A program made the position numbers and the translations under genes. The notes under the pieces are model-generated. The model had not been told where the DNA came from, ran no database searches, and saw only the letters and a list, made by a program, of their open reading frames with translations. 64,000 nt of DNA, from NCBI GenBank assembly GCA_964489955.1, contig CAZBAV010000002.1:72109-136108 (forward strand), written 5' to 3'. This document shows positions 17,679 through 26,897 of this stretch, piece by piece. The first letter of the stretch is position 1, and each line of letters starts with the position of its first letter. The stretch comes from Leadbetterella sp964489955 (GTDB taxonomy: Bacteria; Bacteroidota; Bacteroidia; Cytophagales; Spirosomataceae).

Positions 17679-19022
17679 TTATTTATCTACAACGATAGAT
17701 TTAACATTTGAGAATTCGTACATTCCATATCCTCCAAGCTCACGCCCATAGCCAGATTGGTTTATACCACCAAAAGGAACAAGTGCTTCAGATTTTACCA
17801 TGCTATTTATAAAGACAGAACCAGAGTTTATTCTTTTGGCTAAGGTTTCTCCTTTTTCAATATCTTCTGTCCAGATACTAGCCCCCAAACCAAACGAGGT
17901 ATCGTTAGCTATAGAAATGGCTTCCTCTTCAGACTTTACTTTTATCAGAAAACCAACGGGCCCAAACATTTCCTCTGTAAACTGGTGAGAAATTGCGGAA
18001 GTTATTTCCATTATTTGGGGTTTTATCAAACACTGTTGTCTTTCCCAAGTGCCTAAAGGGAAGGCCCCGATGTTCACTAAGTTATTGAATTGGTTCTCAA
18101 TTTTTTCTGCCAAATCTGGTCTTGACACTGGTCCCATATTTGTATTTTCATGAAGTGGGTCACCTACTACAATCTTATTAATGGCTTCTAATGTGCTATT
18201 TTTGAACTCGTCGTATAGCCTTTCTTGTACAATCCAGCGTTTTGCCGCTATACAAGTTTGCCCAGCATTTTGGAAACGAGATTGGACGGCTTGTTGGGCT
18301 GCTTTACCCACATTTGCATCGTCTAAAACTAGAAAAGGATCCGATCCTCCTAATTCTAATACTGTTTTTTTGAGATATTTTCCAGCCAAAGAGGCTACAC
18401 TAGCTCCTGCCGTGCCGCTTCCTGTGAGGGTTACACCTTTTATACCGGGGTGCGATATTACTTTTTCTACCGAAGGAACATCTATGTTTAGGCATTGGAA
18501 AACTCCTTTTGGTAAGCCAGCCTCTAGGAATGCTTTCTCAATATTGAGGGCAGAGCCTAGCACATTTGGGGCGTGCTTAAGCAAAACAGTATTACCCAGC
18601 AAAATATTAGGAATAGCGAACCTAAGTGCCTGCCAAAATGGAAAGTTCCACGGCATTATGGCTAGGATAGTCCCAAGTGGCTGGTGTATATAGTATGCGT
18701 ATGAATGTGAAGTGGGGCTTGATACAGGCTCAAGCAGTTCTTGAGCATTATCACAGTAAGAATAGCAGGTGGCTACGCATTTTTCTATTTCTGCTTTAGC
18801 TTCAAAAAAAGGTTTGCCCATTTCTAGACTTATGAGCTGTGCAGTTTCTATAGTGAATAATTTTTGGGCAAAATTACGTAAGATATCTATCTTTTGTGTT
18901 AAGCTCACAGTACTCCAGTGGATGTAAGCTTGCTCTGAAAGCTGTATTTTTTGTCCAATATTTTCGTCTTCCGCATAGGTAGCTATTACCTCCCCCGAAT
19001 ACGGATTTACACTTTTAAACAT
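17679..19022 (-). CDS. NAD(P)-dependent aldehyde dehydrogenase, succinate-semialdehyde type
   Basis: A 447-residue aldehyde dehydrogenase with the catalytic Glu in VLELGGSDP, the catalytic Cys in NAGQTCIAAKRW and the cofactor-site stretch TLTGSGTAG. Its compact length and MPWNFPFWQALRF segment resemble the succinate-semialdehyde dehydrogenase (Sad/GabD-like) branch, which oxidises small aldehydes to acids in the cytoplasm. The start overlaps the upstream Rrf2 regulator by 8 bases, so the two form one operon. That suggests control by an iron-sulfur sensor. The exact substrate is not determined by sequence. Confidence 0.88.
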   Translation of the reverse strand: MFKSVNPYSGEVIATYAEDENIGQKIQLSEQAYIHWSTVSLTQKIDILRNFAQKLFTIETAQLISLEMGKPFFEAKAEIEKCVATCYSYCDNAQELLEPVSSPTSHSYAYYIHQPLGTILAIMPWNFPFWQALRFAIPNILLGNTVLLKHAPNVLGSALNIEKAFLEAGLPKGVFQCLNIDVPSVEKVISHPGIKGVTLTGSGTAGASVASLAGKYLKKTVLELGGSDPFLVLDDANVGKAAQQAVQSRFQNAGQTCIAAKRWIVQERLYDEFKNSTLEAINKIVVGDPLHENTNMGPVSRPDLAEKIENQFNNLVNIGAFPLGTWERQQCLIKPQIMEITSAISHQFTEEMFGPVGFLIKVKSEEEAISIANDTSFGLGASIWTEDIEKGETLAKRINSGSVFINSMVKSEALVPFGGINQSGYGRELGGYGMYEFSNVKSIVVDK

Positions 19023-19434
19023 TGTCTACCAGGTCTTTTAAAGTAGTGTTTTCGTATACTCCCAAATTTGCATCCCGTATTTGCTGCATTAATGGGCGTA
19101 TCTTGCATTTTTCTTCACTTATACAGTCTTCGCATTTACCATAAAAATTTAGGGAAACGCATAAAATAGGGGCAATAGGGCCATCTATTATCCGTATTAC
19201 TCGTGCTATGTTTACGTCTTCGGGAGCTAGCTTTAGAAAATATCCGCCTCCTTTTCCTTTTTGGCTTTGTAAGATGCCATTGTTTCTAAGCTCTAATAAG
19301 ATGGCCTCAAGGAATTTTTTCGGGATGTTTTCGGTTTCTGATATTTCGCTAATTAGTAATGGTTTACGTTCTTCGTAGTGTGACGAAAGTCGTGAAAGGG
19401 CTTTTAATGCGTATTTTGCTTTTTTCGAAATCAT
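19015..19434 (-). CDS. Rrf2-family transcriptional regulator with cysteine cluster
   Basis: A 139-residue protein with an N-terminal winged helix-turn-helix (ISKKAKYALKAL, then SQKGKGGGYFL as the wing) and four cysteines, C92, C101, C104 and C110. These can hold an iron-sulfur cluster as in IscR, NsrR and RsrR. The family senses iron-sulfur status, NO or redox state. It overlaps the aldehyde dehydrogenase downstream and has a consensus promoter upstream, so autoregulation is likely. The spacing of the cysteines differs from IscR (C-x8-C-x2-C-x5-C). Confidence 0.9.
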   Translation of the reverse strand: MISKKAKYALKALSRLSSHYEERKPLLISEISETENIPKKFLEAILLELRNNGILQSQKGKGGGYFLKLAPEDVNIARVIRIIDGPIAPILCVSLNFYGKCEDCISEEKCKIRPLMQQIRDANLGVYENTTLKDLVDNV

Positions 19435-19460
19435 TCCAGAGGAAATTTAGGCGTCTACCA

Positions 19461-19491
19461 CAAATTTAGTTGGCAATTTAGCACGGTCAAA
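19461..19491 (-). promoter_or_regulatory. Consensus Bacteroidota promoter for the rrf2-aldehyde dehydrogenase operon
   Basis: On the minus strand TTTG (19491-19488) is followed after exactly 19 bases by TAAATTTG (19468-19461), a full match to TTTG-N19-TAnnTTTG. Transcription would begin near 19455, about 20 bases before the regulator start. Confidence 0.85.
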
Positions 19492-19554
19492 GTACATAAT
19501 TGGTTTATATTGCCACTTTTTGCGTTTTTAGAATTAAAATAATTAAGAAATTAC

Positions 19555-20730
19555 ATGAGATTGCATAAGCCACTAGTTGCAGGTGTGGTTAAAGCTTTGC
19601 AGGAAATTTTTGTGAATGGACGTAAGTCTGACCACGTGGTACCACAAGTTTTAAAGGCTAATCCTAAGTGGGGATCTAAGGATCGGGCTTTTGTGGCCAG
19701 TAATGTTTATGAAATAGTAAGGAATAGACTTTTGCTGGAATATTGTTTGCCTGAAGTTAGTGGAACTGAGGACTATCTAGGTGCATGGCTTACTATTAAA
19801 GGGCTGGAAGTGGGAGAGCATTTCTCCCATTTGGATGCACAGGCGATAAAACAGGCTTCATTGTCAGCTCCGCCGGATATTAAGTATTCAATTCCCTCGG
19901 AGCTACATAATATGGGTATAGCTCAATTGGGTTTAGAGAAGTGGTTGACAGAGATGGAAGCCATGAATGGGCCGGCAAAGGTTTTTCTAAGGGTGAACCT
20001 ATCCAAAATTTCGAAAGAAGAGCTTATTGAGTCTTTATCTGCTCAAGGCTTTGATATAGGAGAAGTACCAGGAGTAGATTCGGCTTTGGAACTTCTAAAA
20101 AAAGGTAATGTATTGGTTTCTCCAGAGTATAAAAAAGGGTTTTTCGAGGTGCAAGATGCTGGTAGCCAATTGATAGCTAAGTTCTTGAAGCCTACTGCGG
20201 GAGATTTTGTTATCGATGCTTGTGCTGGTGCTGGTGGTAAAACTCTGCACTTAGCTGATTTGATGGAAAATAAAGGTCAAATTTTAGCTCTTGATGTAGA
20301 AGAAAATAAACTGCAAGAACTGGAAAATCGTGCAAGTCGTAATGGGGTTGTTATTGTTAAGACTAGTTTGGTATCAGACGCAGTTCTTCACAAATATGAA
20401 GGAAAAGCGGATAGACTTTTGCTGGATGTTCCTTGCTCGGGTTTAGGTGTCTTAAAAAGGAATCCGGATAGTAAGACAATTGTAACAGAAAGTTTTCTCA
20501 CTAACGTACGGGAAACTCAGAAGCTCATTTTGCAAGAATATAGTAAAATGTTAAAATCAGGTGGTTCCATGGTTTATGCTACGTGCTCTATTTTTCCGGC
20601 GGAGAACGAAGAGCAAGTACAAGCTTTTTTAGAAATAAATAGAGATTTTGAGTTAATTAGCCAAAGGCAAATTCTACCTTCTGAAAGTGGATTTGATGGC
20701 TTTTATATGGCTTTGTTGAAAAGAAAATGA
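19555..20730 (+). CDS. RsmB/NOP2-Sun family rRNA cytosine-C5 methyltransferase
   Basis: A 391-residue protein with an N-terminal NusB-like/RNA-binding part and a Rossmann methyltransferase domain from about residue 190. The SAM site is seen in VIDACAGAGGKTLHLADL. Two catalytic cysteines lie in LDVPCSGLGVLKRNPD and VYATCSIFPAENEEQV, the pair that defines m5C methyltransferases of this group. The likely substrate is 16S rRNA, as for RsmB. The gene is coupled by a 4-base ATGA overlap to the dehydrogenase that follows. Confidence 0.92.
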   Translation: MRLHKPLVAGVVKALQEIFVNGRKSDHVVPQVLKANPKWGSKDRAFVASNVYEIVRNRLLLEYCLPEVSGTEDYLGAWLTIKGLEVGEHFSHLDAQAIKQASLSAPPDIKYSIPSELHNMGIAQLGLEKWLTEMEAMNGPAKVFLRVNLSKISKEELIESLSAQGFDIGEVPGVDSALELLKKGNVLVSPEYKKGFFEVQDAGSQLIAKFLKPTAGDFVIDACAGAGGKTLHLADLMENKGQILALDVEENKLQELENRASRNGVVIVKTSLVSDAVLHKYEGKADRLLLDVPCSGLGVLKRNPDSKTIVTESFLTNVRETQKLILQEYSKMLKSGGSMVYATCSIFPAENEEQVQAFLEINRDFELISQRQILPSESGFDGFYMALLKRK

Positions 20731-21653
20731 AGGTATTAGTTGTAGACGAAATGCATGAGTCTATCCACCATCTTTTAAAGGATGCTGGTTTTGGAGTGGA
20801 CTATAATCCAACTTTAGATTACGAATCTGCCAAAGGTATTATAAAGGACTATGATGCCCTTTTTATACGGAGCAAATTCTTTATAGATGAAGCTTTTTTG
20901 GAGAATAAGGGGAAACTTAAATGTATTGGTAGGGCAGGAGCTGGACTTGATCTTATAGATATAGAGGCTTGTGAGAGAAAGGGAATAAAGGTTTTTGGAG
21001 CCAATGAAGCCAACAGTGTGGCGGTGGCAGAACATACTCTGGGTATGGTTTTGTCTCTGTTTAACCGTATTACCACCGCTCGACAGGAACTACAAAGTTA
21101 TAAGTGGTTAAGGGAAGGCAATAGGGGCGAAGAGCTTTATGGCAAAACAGTGGGGATTATTGGTTTTGGTAATAATGGAAGCGAGACAGCACGTAGGTTT
21201 TCCGCTTTTGGGTGTAAAGTTCTGGTTTATGATAAGTATAAAACCGGCTTTGGCGAAGGTAATATAGTGGAGGCTACTATGGAGCAAATTCTCAATGAAG
21301 TCGAGCTACTTTCTTTGCATATTCCTCTTACGCTAGAAACGAAACGTATGATAAATGCTTCGTTTCTAGAAAAATTTCAGCAAGATATTTATTTCTGCAA
21401 TCTGGCCAGGGGGGAGGTTACAGATTACACAGCTTTAGTAGATGCAATAAGATCGGGCAAAATAAAAGGAGCATGTCTTGATGTATTTGAGAATGAAAAG
21501 TTGAAAAAGCTTACTGCAGAACAAGATAGAAACTATAATTTCTTAGTAAATCACCCACGTGTTTTAATGACGCCTCATGTAGCGGGGTGGACAGTAGAAT
21601 CTTATAGGAAAATTAATGAGGTTTTGGTGACAAAATTGCAAAACCTACTTTAG
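20727..21653 (+). CDS. D-2-hydroxyacid dehydrogenase, phosphoglycerate dehydrogenase-like
   Basis: A 308-residue NAD-dependent dehydrogenase. The Rossmann motif is GIIGFGNNGSETARRF; catalytic residues are the Arg in CNLARGEV, a downstream Glu and the His in LMTPHVAGWT. It lacks the C-terminal ACT domain of long SerA, so it is the short form. It may make 3-phosphohydroxypyruvate for serine synthesis, or act on another 2-hydroxyacid. It overlaps the methyltransferase gene by 4 bases and converges with the next gene with a 9-base overlap. Confidence 0.85.
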   Translation: MKVLVVDEMHESIHHLLKDAGFGVDYNPTLDYESAKGIIKDYDALFIRSKFFIDEAFLENKGKLKCIGRAGAGLDLIDIEACERKGIKVFGANEANSVAVAEHTLGMVLSLFNRITTARQELQSYKWLREGNRGEELYGKTVGIIGFGNNGSETARRFSAFGCKVLVYDKYKTGFGEGNIVEATMEQILNEVELLSLHIPLTLETKRMINASFLEKFQQDIYFCNLARGEVTDYTALVDAIRSGKIKGACLDVFENEKLKKLTAEQDRNYNFLVNHPRVLMTPHVAGWTVESYRKINEVLVTKLQNLL

Positions 21654-22940
21654 TAAGAAGCGACAAAATATGAAGTAAGAGGACAGTCGAATATAATCCA
21701 CAAGTTGTCCTGCAGTGAAATTCATAAAGAAAAAGTAGATGAAAGCGTATGCCAAGAACTCGGTTCCTATGTTGTCCGGATTTCTTAATTCACGAAAGCA
21801 CATCATACATATCCTAAAGAAGACTAGAGAGTAGAAAAGCAGCCCAAAGAGACCCATTGAATCTAAGGATTCTAAGATGGGTACGTCTAAGTACATAAAT
21901 TTATAGCCCTGACCAAATAGTACGTAGTGTAAATCGCCCTCATCGAAGCTCTTTTCTAACCTGTCAAGGGCCCCCGTAATATGGATTATTCGGGTATTTG
22001 CAGAGTCGTCGCCATCAATTTTTTTTACTATACTTTTTTTCTTTTCTTCTCCCCCAAATAATGATTTTTTTAGGCCTCCCACACGCATATCTACATATTT
22101 TAGGGCTGGCTCTAAGAATTTGGAGTTTTGAATGACTTTATAGGTTACTCCTCCTATTCCTACAAAAACAAAAAGTACAACATACCATTTCCTCATGTAA
22201 AACCTAAAAGTATTAATGGCATTGTTAACTGTAAAATTGAAAACAAGGAAAACCACAAAAAAAACAAATGTGGCTAATATTGCAATCATTGTCTGGGTTA
22301 AAACCAGTATTATAAAGCAGGAAATTAAAACTATAATAGGGAAAATCAATCCCATTTTTACCTTGTTGTGATGCTTAAGAGCAATCATGCAGAATATTAC
22401 TCCAAAAAATGCGGCTTTGGAGTTGATGTGTGCGTTACCTACCGAATCAGAATTTGAGATAAAGGCAGCTCTCCGACCTAAAGCAAAGATAGGGTTTTGT
22501 AATACATAATAAATCAAAGCAAGAGAACTCAGGAGAGTTAATACAAGTCCCCACCTAATAAAAATTTCATTTGTGCTATTGTTCCGCATAAATATGGAGC
22601 ATAGTGCCACAAAGCTAATTATACCGAAAGTCAAAACCTCATTTGTGAAACTTACAGTAAATAATTCACGATCCTTTAGATAAAAGTAAGCAAAAAGGTA
22701 GATGATATAATAGATAAGCAATGGGAATGTCACCTTGTTGGGACTATCAAAGTATCTGAAGTTCTTAAACGGTATTGTGAGGGCGAAGGGTAAAAATATA
22801 AAGCCCATCGAAAATATAGTACTATCCGGAGCTAAAAGGAGGCCATCACGGAAAAAGTACACTATCGGTATTCCAGCAAAGAAAAAAGCCAGTGCAAAAG
22901 CGTCTCTGTTTTTTAAGAAAATATTAATTAAATACTTCAT
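21645..22940 (-). CDS. O-antigen ligase/polymerase-like multi-pass membrane protein
   Basis: A 431-residue protein with about ten hydrophobic helices and a large soluble loop (about residues 285-350) between the later helices, the architecture of WaaL/Wzy-type O-antigen ligases and polymerases. It would act at the inner membrane on lipid-linked glycans. No other glycan gene is adjacent except the DUF2723 protein upstream. The sequence itself is poorly conserved, so the assignment rests on topology and weak resemblance. Confidence 0.6.
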   Translation of the reverse strand: MKYLINIFLKNRDAFALAFFFAGIPIVYFFRDGLLLAPDSTIFSMGFIFLPFALTIPFKNFRYFDSPNKVTFPLLIYYIIYLFAYFYLKDRELFTVSFTNEVLTFGIISFVALCSIFMRNNSTNEIFIRWGLVLTLLSSLALIYYVLQNPIFALGRRAAFISNSDSVGNAHINSKAAFFGVIFCMIALKHHNKVKMGLIFPIIVLISCFIILVLTQTMIAILATFVFFVVFLVFNFTVNNAINTFRFYMRKWYVVLFVFVGIGGVTYKVIQNSKFLEPALKYVDMRVGGLKKSLFGGEEKKKSIVKKIDGDDSANTRIIHITGALDRLEKSFDEGDLHYVLFGQGYKFMYLDVPILESLDSMGLFGLLFYSLVFFRICMMCFRELRNPDNIGTEFLAYAFIYFFFMNFTAGQLVDYIRLSSYFIFCRFLLK

Positions 22941-23032
22941 GTATAGTTGCTTACCCCGTAGCTCCTTGTGTCTTTACAAAATGCTCTTCGTTACCAAAGT
23001 GCAATTATACAGGTTTTTAGTATATAAAAACA

Positions 23033-23067
23033 AAAGAAGTAGTCCTATTTTGTAGGACTACTTCTTT
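23033..23067 (-). terminator. Terminator after the DUF2723 gene
   Basis: A 15-bp perfect stem (AAAGAAGTAGTCCTA, 23033-23047, with 23053-23067) and a 5-nt loop. On the minus strand it runs into a T-rich tract and lies 13 bases after the stop of the 23081-26062 gene. Confidence 0.9.
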
Positions 23068-23080
23068 GTATTAGCAGGTT

Positions 23081-26062
23081 TTACTGAAGTTTAGAAAGAT
23101 GGCTTTCATAAATCTTCCGATATTTTTCGGCAGAAGGTTTATCAAACTGTTCTGCTACAGAATACAGCATCTGAATTGTTCTCAAATGAGATTGCACTGT
23201 CTGGTAAATGTTGATATCACCCCATTGTTTGTTACCTTCTTTTCTAAATAAAGGTCCAAAGTATTTGAGTTCGGCATCAGCCTTAGCTACAATTTTATCC
23301 GAAAGTGCAATTGCTTTTTCTTTCTTACCTATCTCAAAATAGAATACAGGGAAGTTAGTAACGAAATGGTCAAACGGTACTGATTCATCAGGCATGATTT
23401 TCAAGACGGTGTCTAGTGCTTTTTCAACTTCTTCGTGCTTGTTTTCACGTAGGTATTGATCCGCCAATCTCAAGAACGCAAAACGTGCAGAAATAAAAGG
23501 TACCCTGAATGTCTCGGTGTCATAGTAAACATCTGGATTATCTACATTTTCCCAACGCATGTTATTGTACAATTTCTTAGACAATACGTCAGCATTCACA
23601 AAACCATCTTTAGCACCTTCAACTTTAAATGGCATTAACCTGTAGGCATATCCTTCTAGTTGCATAAATTCTTTGAGGTTCAGATACTGGTTTTGCGGAA
23701 GCGTACCTCCAAAGTATATTGGCCTTTTCCAATTGTTTTGGGCAATAATGTCCAAGACAATTAAGTCATTCTTAAGGATGTCCCTCTCTCCATAATTCCA
23801 TTCGAATTTATCAGATACTGCAGACTTATATTGCTCAGGAATAAAAGCCATTTTTGCAATATCCTCTGAATTTTGCCTAAAGAAGAAGTTTGCAGACGGA
23901 AGCGTGTTTATAGAACCTGTAGAAACGTCTCTTCTGATAACAGGAGAATTGGTGTTTATTAGATTCAAATATTCTTTAAGATCTATTCCTTCTTTTATAA
24001 GCGGATTAGCGTTAGCTACATAAGGAATATGGTCGTTAATTCCCTTATAAAGGTTCTGCTTTGTTATTGAAATAGGAAGTGCCTCAGACTCATAAGTCTT
24101 TCTTTTCATTTGCTCAATATACCAGTCTGTACCTAATAAGCTCAGGTTACAAACACGGACATCGGTCCTGAATCCCTCAACTTCCTGTACATACCATAGC
24201 GGGAATGTATCATTGTCGCCGCCAGTGAAGAGTATTGCATTCTTTTCACATGAATTAAGCATGTTTCTTGCAAAATCTATTTGGTGTACCCTTCCAGTTC
24301 TATCGTGTCCTTCCCAACCTTGGCTTCCCATAATGACAGGTGATGCAAGACCAAGTACGGTACCCGCAATAGCCGCCGTTTTTCCATTTTTAAGAAGCTT
24401 AGTGGCGTATTCACCAAAAGCAATAACGAAAATCCCTATCCACACAGCAAAGAAATAGAAAGATCCTGCATAGATATAATCTCTTTCACGGGGTTCTACA
24501 GGAGGTGAGTTCAGGTAAACCACCAATGCAAGACCTGTTAAGAAGAATAAGAGAAAAGTAACGATTGCATCTTTTGTGCGGCGGAAATACATGAAGATAA
24601 ACCCTAGCACACCCATTATTAGTGGGATACCAAAGAAGTTTGTCCTGGCCTTATTTTTTGCCAAACTAGCCGGTAAAGCAGATTTAGCTTCAAAAATATT
24701 TACCGCACCTGTGTCTTGAACATCAGAAGCTCTACCCCAGAAGTTCCAAAGGAAATACCTCCAGTACATGTGGTTAAATTGATGCGAGAACATAAACGTT
24801 AAGTTGTCCGCAAATGAGGGTTTTTGACCTTCTACAAGTCCTAGTTTGCTACGGTATAACGATATATGGTTAGGATCCGGGCTCCAAACACGTGGAAGGA
24901 GCATTTTTCCTTTACTATCCCAAACGTATTCTGTTTGGTGGTCATAAATTTCATACTTTTTCTCTCCTTGTATGTAGTTTGGTGCTCCTTTATTTATAGC
25001 CACTAACTGGGTAGAGAAAATAGGGCCATGTAATAAAGGTCTGGAACCGTATTGTTCTCTTTTTAGGTATGATGTAAAGTTTAATACATTGCTTGGGTCG
25101 TTTTCATTCAATGGCGGATTGAAGTTTGACCTTACTAAAGCGATGGTGTATGAGCTAAAACCAATTAGAATAAATGTAAAAGCTAATATAATGGTGTTAA
25201 GCATGGCTTTACCTTTTACATGGGTAGAGTAAATACCATAAGCTAGGCCGGCTATCAATAGAACTAAGAAAATGGCCATTCCAGAACCAAACGGCATTCC
25301 GAATGTATTTACGAAGAACTTATCAAACCAAAATCCTATAGTAGGTAAACCAACTATAACTCCCGTGTTTATAATACCTAGTACAACCATACCAATCAAA
25401 AAAGCGATAAATCCGCCTTTCAGGTTGGGTTGGCTTTGTTTTTTGAAATAGTAAACTAGTGCCAAGGCAGGAATAGTTACTAAGTTTAGAAGGTGGACTC
25501 CAATAGAAACACCCACTAAGTATGCCGTGAATATAAGCCATTTGTTTGCTTTGGCGGGGTCTTCTATAAGTTCCCATTTAAAAGCAGCCCAAACTACTAT
25601 AGCAGTAAAGAAAGAAGACATACCGTAAACTTCTGCTTCTACAGCTGAGAACCAAAATGATTCAGAGAAATTGTATGCCAATGCTCCTACCAATGCGGCT
25701 CCAAGTACTAAAATGGTGTCAGAACTTGTTAGTTCGCTTGCCGCTTTACCAATTACCTTACGGGCAATCATTGATATTGTCCAGAACAAGAAGGTGATGG
25801 TAAATGCACTTGAAATAACTGAAACCATATTTACCATAAATGCCACATTGCTAACATCTGAAGCAAAAAGCGAGAAAATACGGCCAACTAGTAAGAAAAA
25901 TGGTGCTCCTGCTGGGTGGGGTACTTGTAGTTTAAAGGCACAGGCTATAAACTCTCCGCAGTCCCAAAAGCTAGAGGTGGGTTCCACTGTAAGGGTGAAG
26001 GTAATCATGGAAATGATAAACACTAGCCACCCTCCAAGGTTGTTTAATTTATTAAAACTCAT
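23081..26062 (-). CDS. DUF2723 (GT117-type) integral membrane glycosyltransferase
   Basis: A 993-residue protein. It starts with a membrane helix and the conserved TVEPTSSFWDCGEFIACA stretch of DUF2723, followed by VPHPAGAPFF and about ten more membrane helices up to about residue 600. The soluble C-terminal region ends in TPR-like helices. DUF2723 proteins have a GT-C fold and are classed as GT117; in Bacteroidota they are linked to O-glycosylation of exported proteins. The gene stands alone with its own terminator. The molecular substrate is not shown by the sequence. Confidence 0.88.
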   Translation of the reverse strand: MSFNKLNNLGGWLVFIISMITFTLTVEPTSSFWDCGEFIACAFKLQVPHPAGAPFFLLVGRIFSLFASDVSNVAFMVNMVSVISSAFTITFLFWTISMIARKVIGKAASELTSSDTILVLGAALVGALAYNFSESFWFSAVEAEVYGMSSFFTAIVVWAAFKWELIEDPAKANKWLIFTAYLVGVSIGVHLLNLVTIPALALVYYFKKQSQPNLKGGFIAFLIGMVVLGIINTGVIVGLPTIGFWFDKFFVNTFGMPFGSGMAIFLVLLIAGLAYGIYSTHVKGKAMLNTIILAFTFILIGFSSYTIALVRSNFNPPLNENDPSNVLNFTSYLKREQYGSRPLLHGPIFSTQLVAINKGAPNYIQGEKKYEIYDHQTEYVWDSKGKMLLPRVWSPDPNHISLYRSKLGLVEGQKPSFADNLTFMFSHQFNHMYWRYFLWNFWGRASDVQDTGAVNIFEAKSALPASLAKNKARTNFFGIPLIMGVLGFIFMYFRRTKDAIVTFLLFFLTGLALVVYLNSPPVEPRERDYIYAGSFYFFAVWIGIFVIAFGEYATKLLKNGKTAAIAGTVLGLASPVIMGSQGWEGHDRTGRVHQIDFARNMLNSCEKNAILFTGGDNDTFPLWYVQEVEGFRTDVRVCNLSLLGTDWYIEQMKRKTYESEALPISITKQNLYKGINDHIPYVANANPLIKEGIDLKEYLNLINTNSPVIRRDVSTGSINTLPSANFFFRQNSEDIAKMAFIPEQYKSAVSDKFEWNYGERDILKNDLIVLDIIAQNNWKRPIYFGGTLPQNQYLNLKEFMQLEGYAYRLMPFKVEGAKDGFVNADVLSKKLYNNMRWENVDNPDVYYDTETFRVPFISARFAFLRLADQYLRENKHEEVEKALDTVLKIMPDESVPFDHFVTNFPVFYFEIGKKEKAIALSDKIVAKADAELKYFGPLFRKEGNKQWGDINIYQTVQSHLRTIQMLYSVAEQFDKPSAEKYRKIYESHLSKLQ

Positions 26063-26148
26063 AAAGATATTAGTATAGTTCTATTTTATTTAGTGACAAA
26101 GTAAAGGGATAGTTTCCAAATAATTGGATTCAGAAATTATAAATAAAG

Positions 26149-26778
26149 TTAAATTTTAAGCTGAGTTCCAATATTTATACTCTTTTCCAGGGTCTCCGTG
26201 ATGCTTTTGAAGTCTTCTTCTCTTTCTACAAAGTCTAAGTCGTTCACTTCAATTTCAATAAACTTGCCATGCTTATATTGATCAGCAAAGTTTTCGTATA
26301 GTTTATTTAGACCTAACAAATAGTTGGGATCTATATTTTGCTCATAATCACGCCCTCTTTTCTGTATTCCTTTCTGTAATCTTGGTAAATCTGCCTTCAG
26401 GTAAATCATAAGGTCAGGGGGCGATATAGCCCGCATAATAGTATTGAAAAGGCTTTTATATGTACCAAAATCTACCTCATTCATCTTACCTGAGTCGTAT
26501 AGATTTTGGGCAAAAATATAGGCATCTTCATAGATGGTACGGTCTTGTACTATAGTTATTTCATCTTGCTCTTTTATTCTGAGAACCTGTTCAAAGCGGG
26601 AGTTAAGAAAGTAGATTTGCAAATGGAAGGACCATTTGTCCATATCTTCATAAAATGGGGCTAAATATGGGTTTCCATCTACTGCTTCATAGTATACTTC
26701 CCAGCCGTAGTGTTTTGCAAGCTTTTCTGCTAAAGTAGTTTTGCCGGCTCCGATATTACCGGTAATTGCGATGTGCAT
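26149..26778 (-). CDS. Deoxynucleoside kinase (deoxyadenosine/deoxyguanosine kinase type)
   Basis: A 209-residue P-loop kinase: Walker A GNIGAGKTT at residues 7-15, the substrate-site segment YYEAVDGNPYL, the DRT motif in IVQDRTIYEDAYIFA and a basic lid KRGRDYEQNI. These features define the dNK/dGK/dAK family, which phosphorylates deoxynucleosides with ATP in the salvage pathway. The gene is divergent from surE, which encodes a nucleotidase of the opposite direction. Confidence 0.9.
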   Translation of the reverse strand: MHIAITGNIGAGKTTLAEKLAKHYGWEVYYEAVDGNPYLAPFYEDMDKWSFHLQIYFLNSRFEQVLRIKEQDEITIVQDRTIYEDAYIFAQNLYDSGKMNEVDFGTYKSLFNTIMRAISPPDLMIYLKADLPRLQKGIQKRGRDYEQNIDPNYLLGLNKLYENFADQYKHGKFIEIEVNDLDFVEREEDFKSITETLEKSINIGTQLKI

Positions 26779-26803
26779 TAAGAATCCGAGTTGTTATTTA
26801 ACG

Positions 26804-26811
26804 CAAATTTA
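26804..26811 (-). promoter_or_regulatory. Possible -7 box for the deoxynucleoside kinase gene
   Basis: On the minus strand TAAATTTG fits TAnnTTTG and lies 26 bases before the kinase start. There is no TTTG box 19 bases upstream. Confidence 0.4.
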
Positions 26812-26867
26812 ACTGAAATGCGTAAAGTTTAATAATTTTCTGGGTGTCATAGACAGAACAAAAAATG

Positions 26868-26875
26868 TATATTTG
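26868..26875 (+). promoter_or_regulatory. Possible -7 box for surE
   Basis: TATATTTG fits the -7 consensus TAnnTTTG and lies 23 bases before the surE start. The -33 TTTG box is not present at the usual distance. Confidence 0.5.
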
Positions 26876-26897
26876 TGTTTAACATACTGAGATTTTA

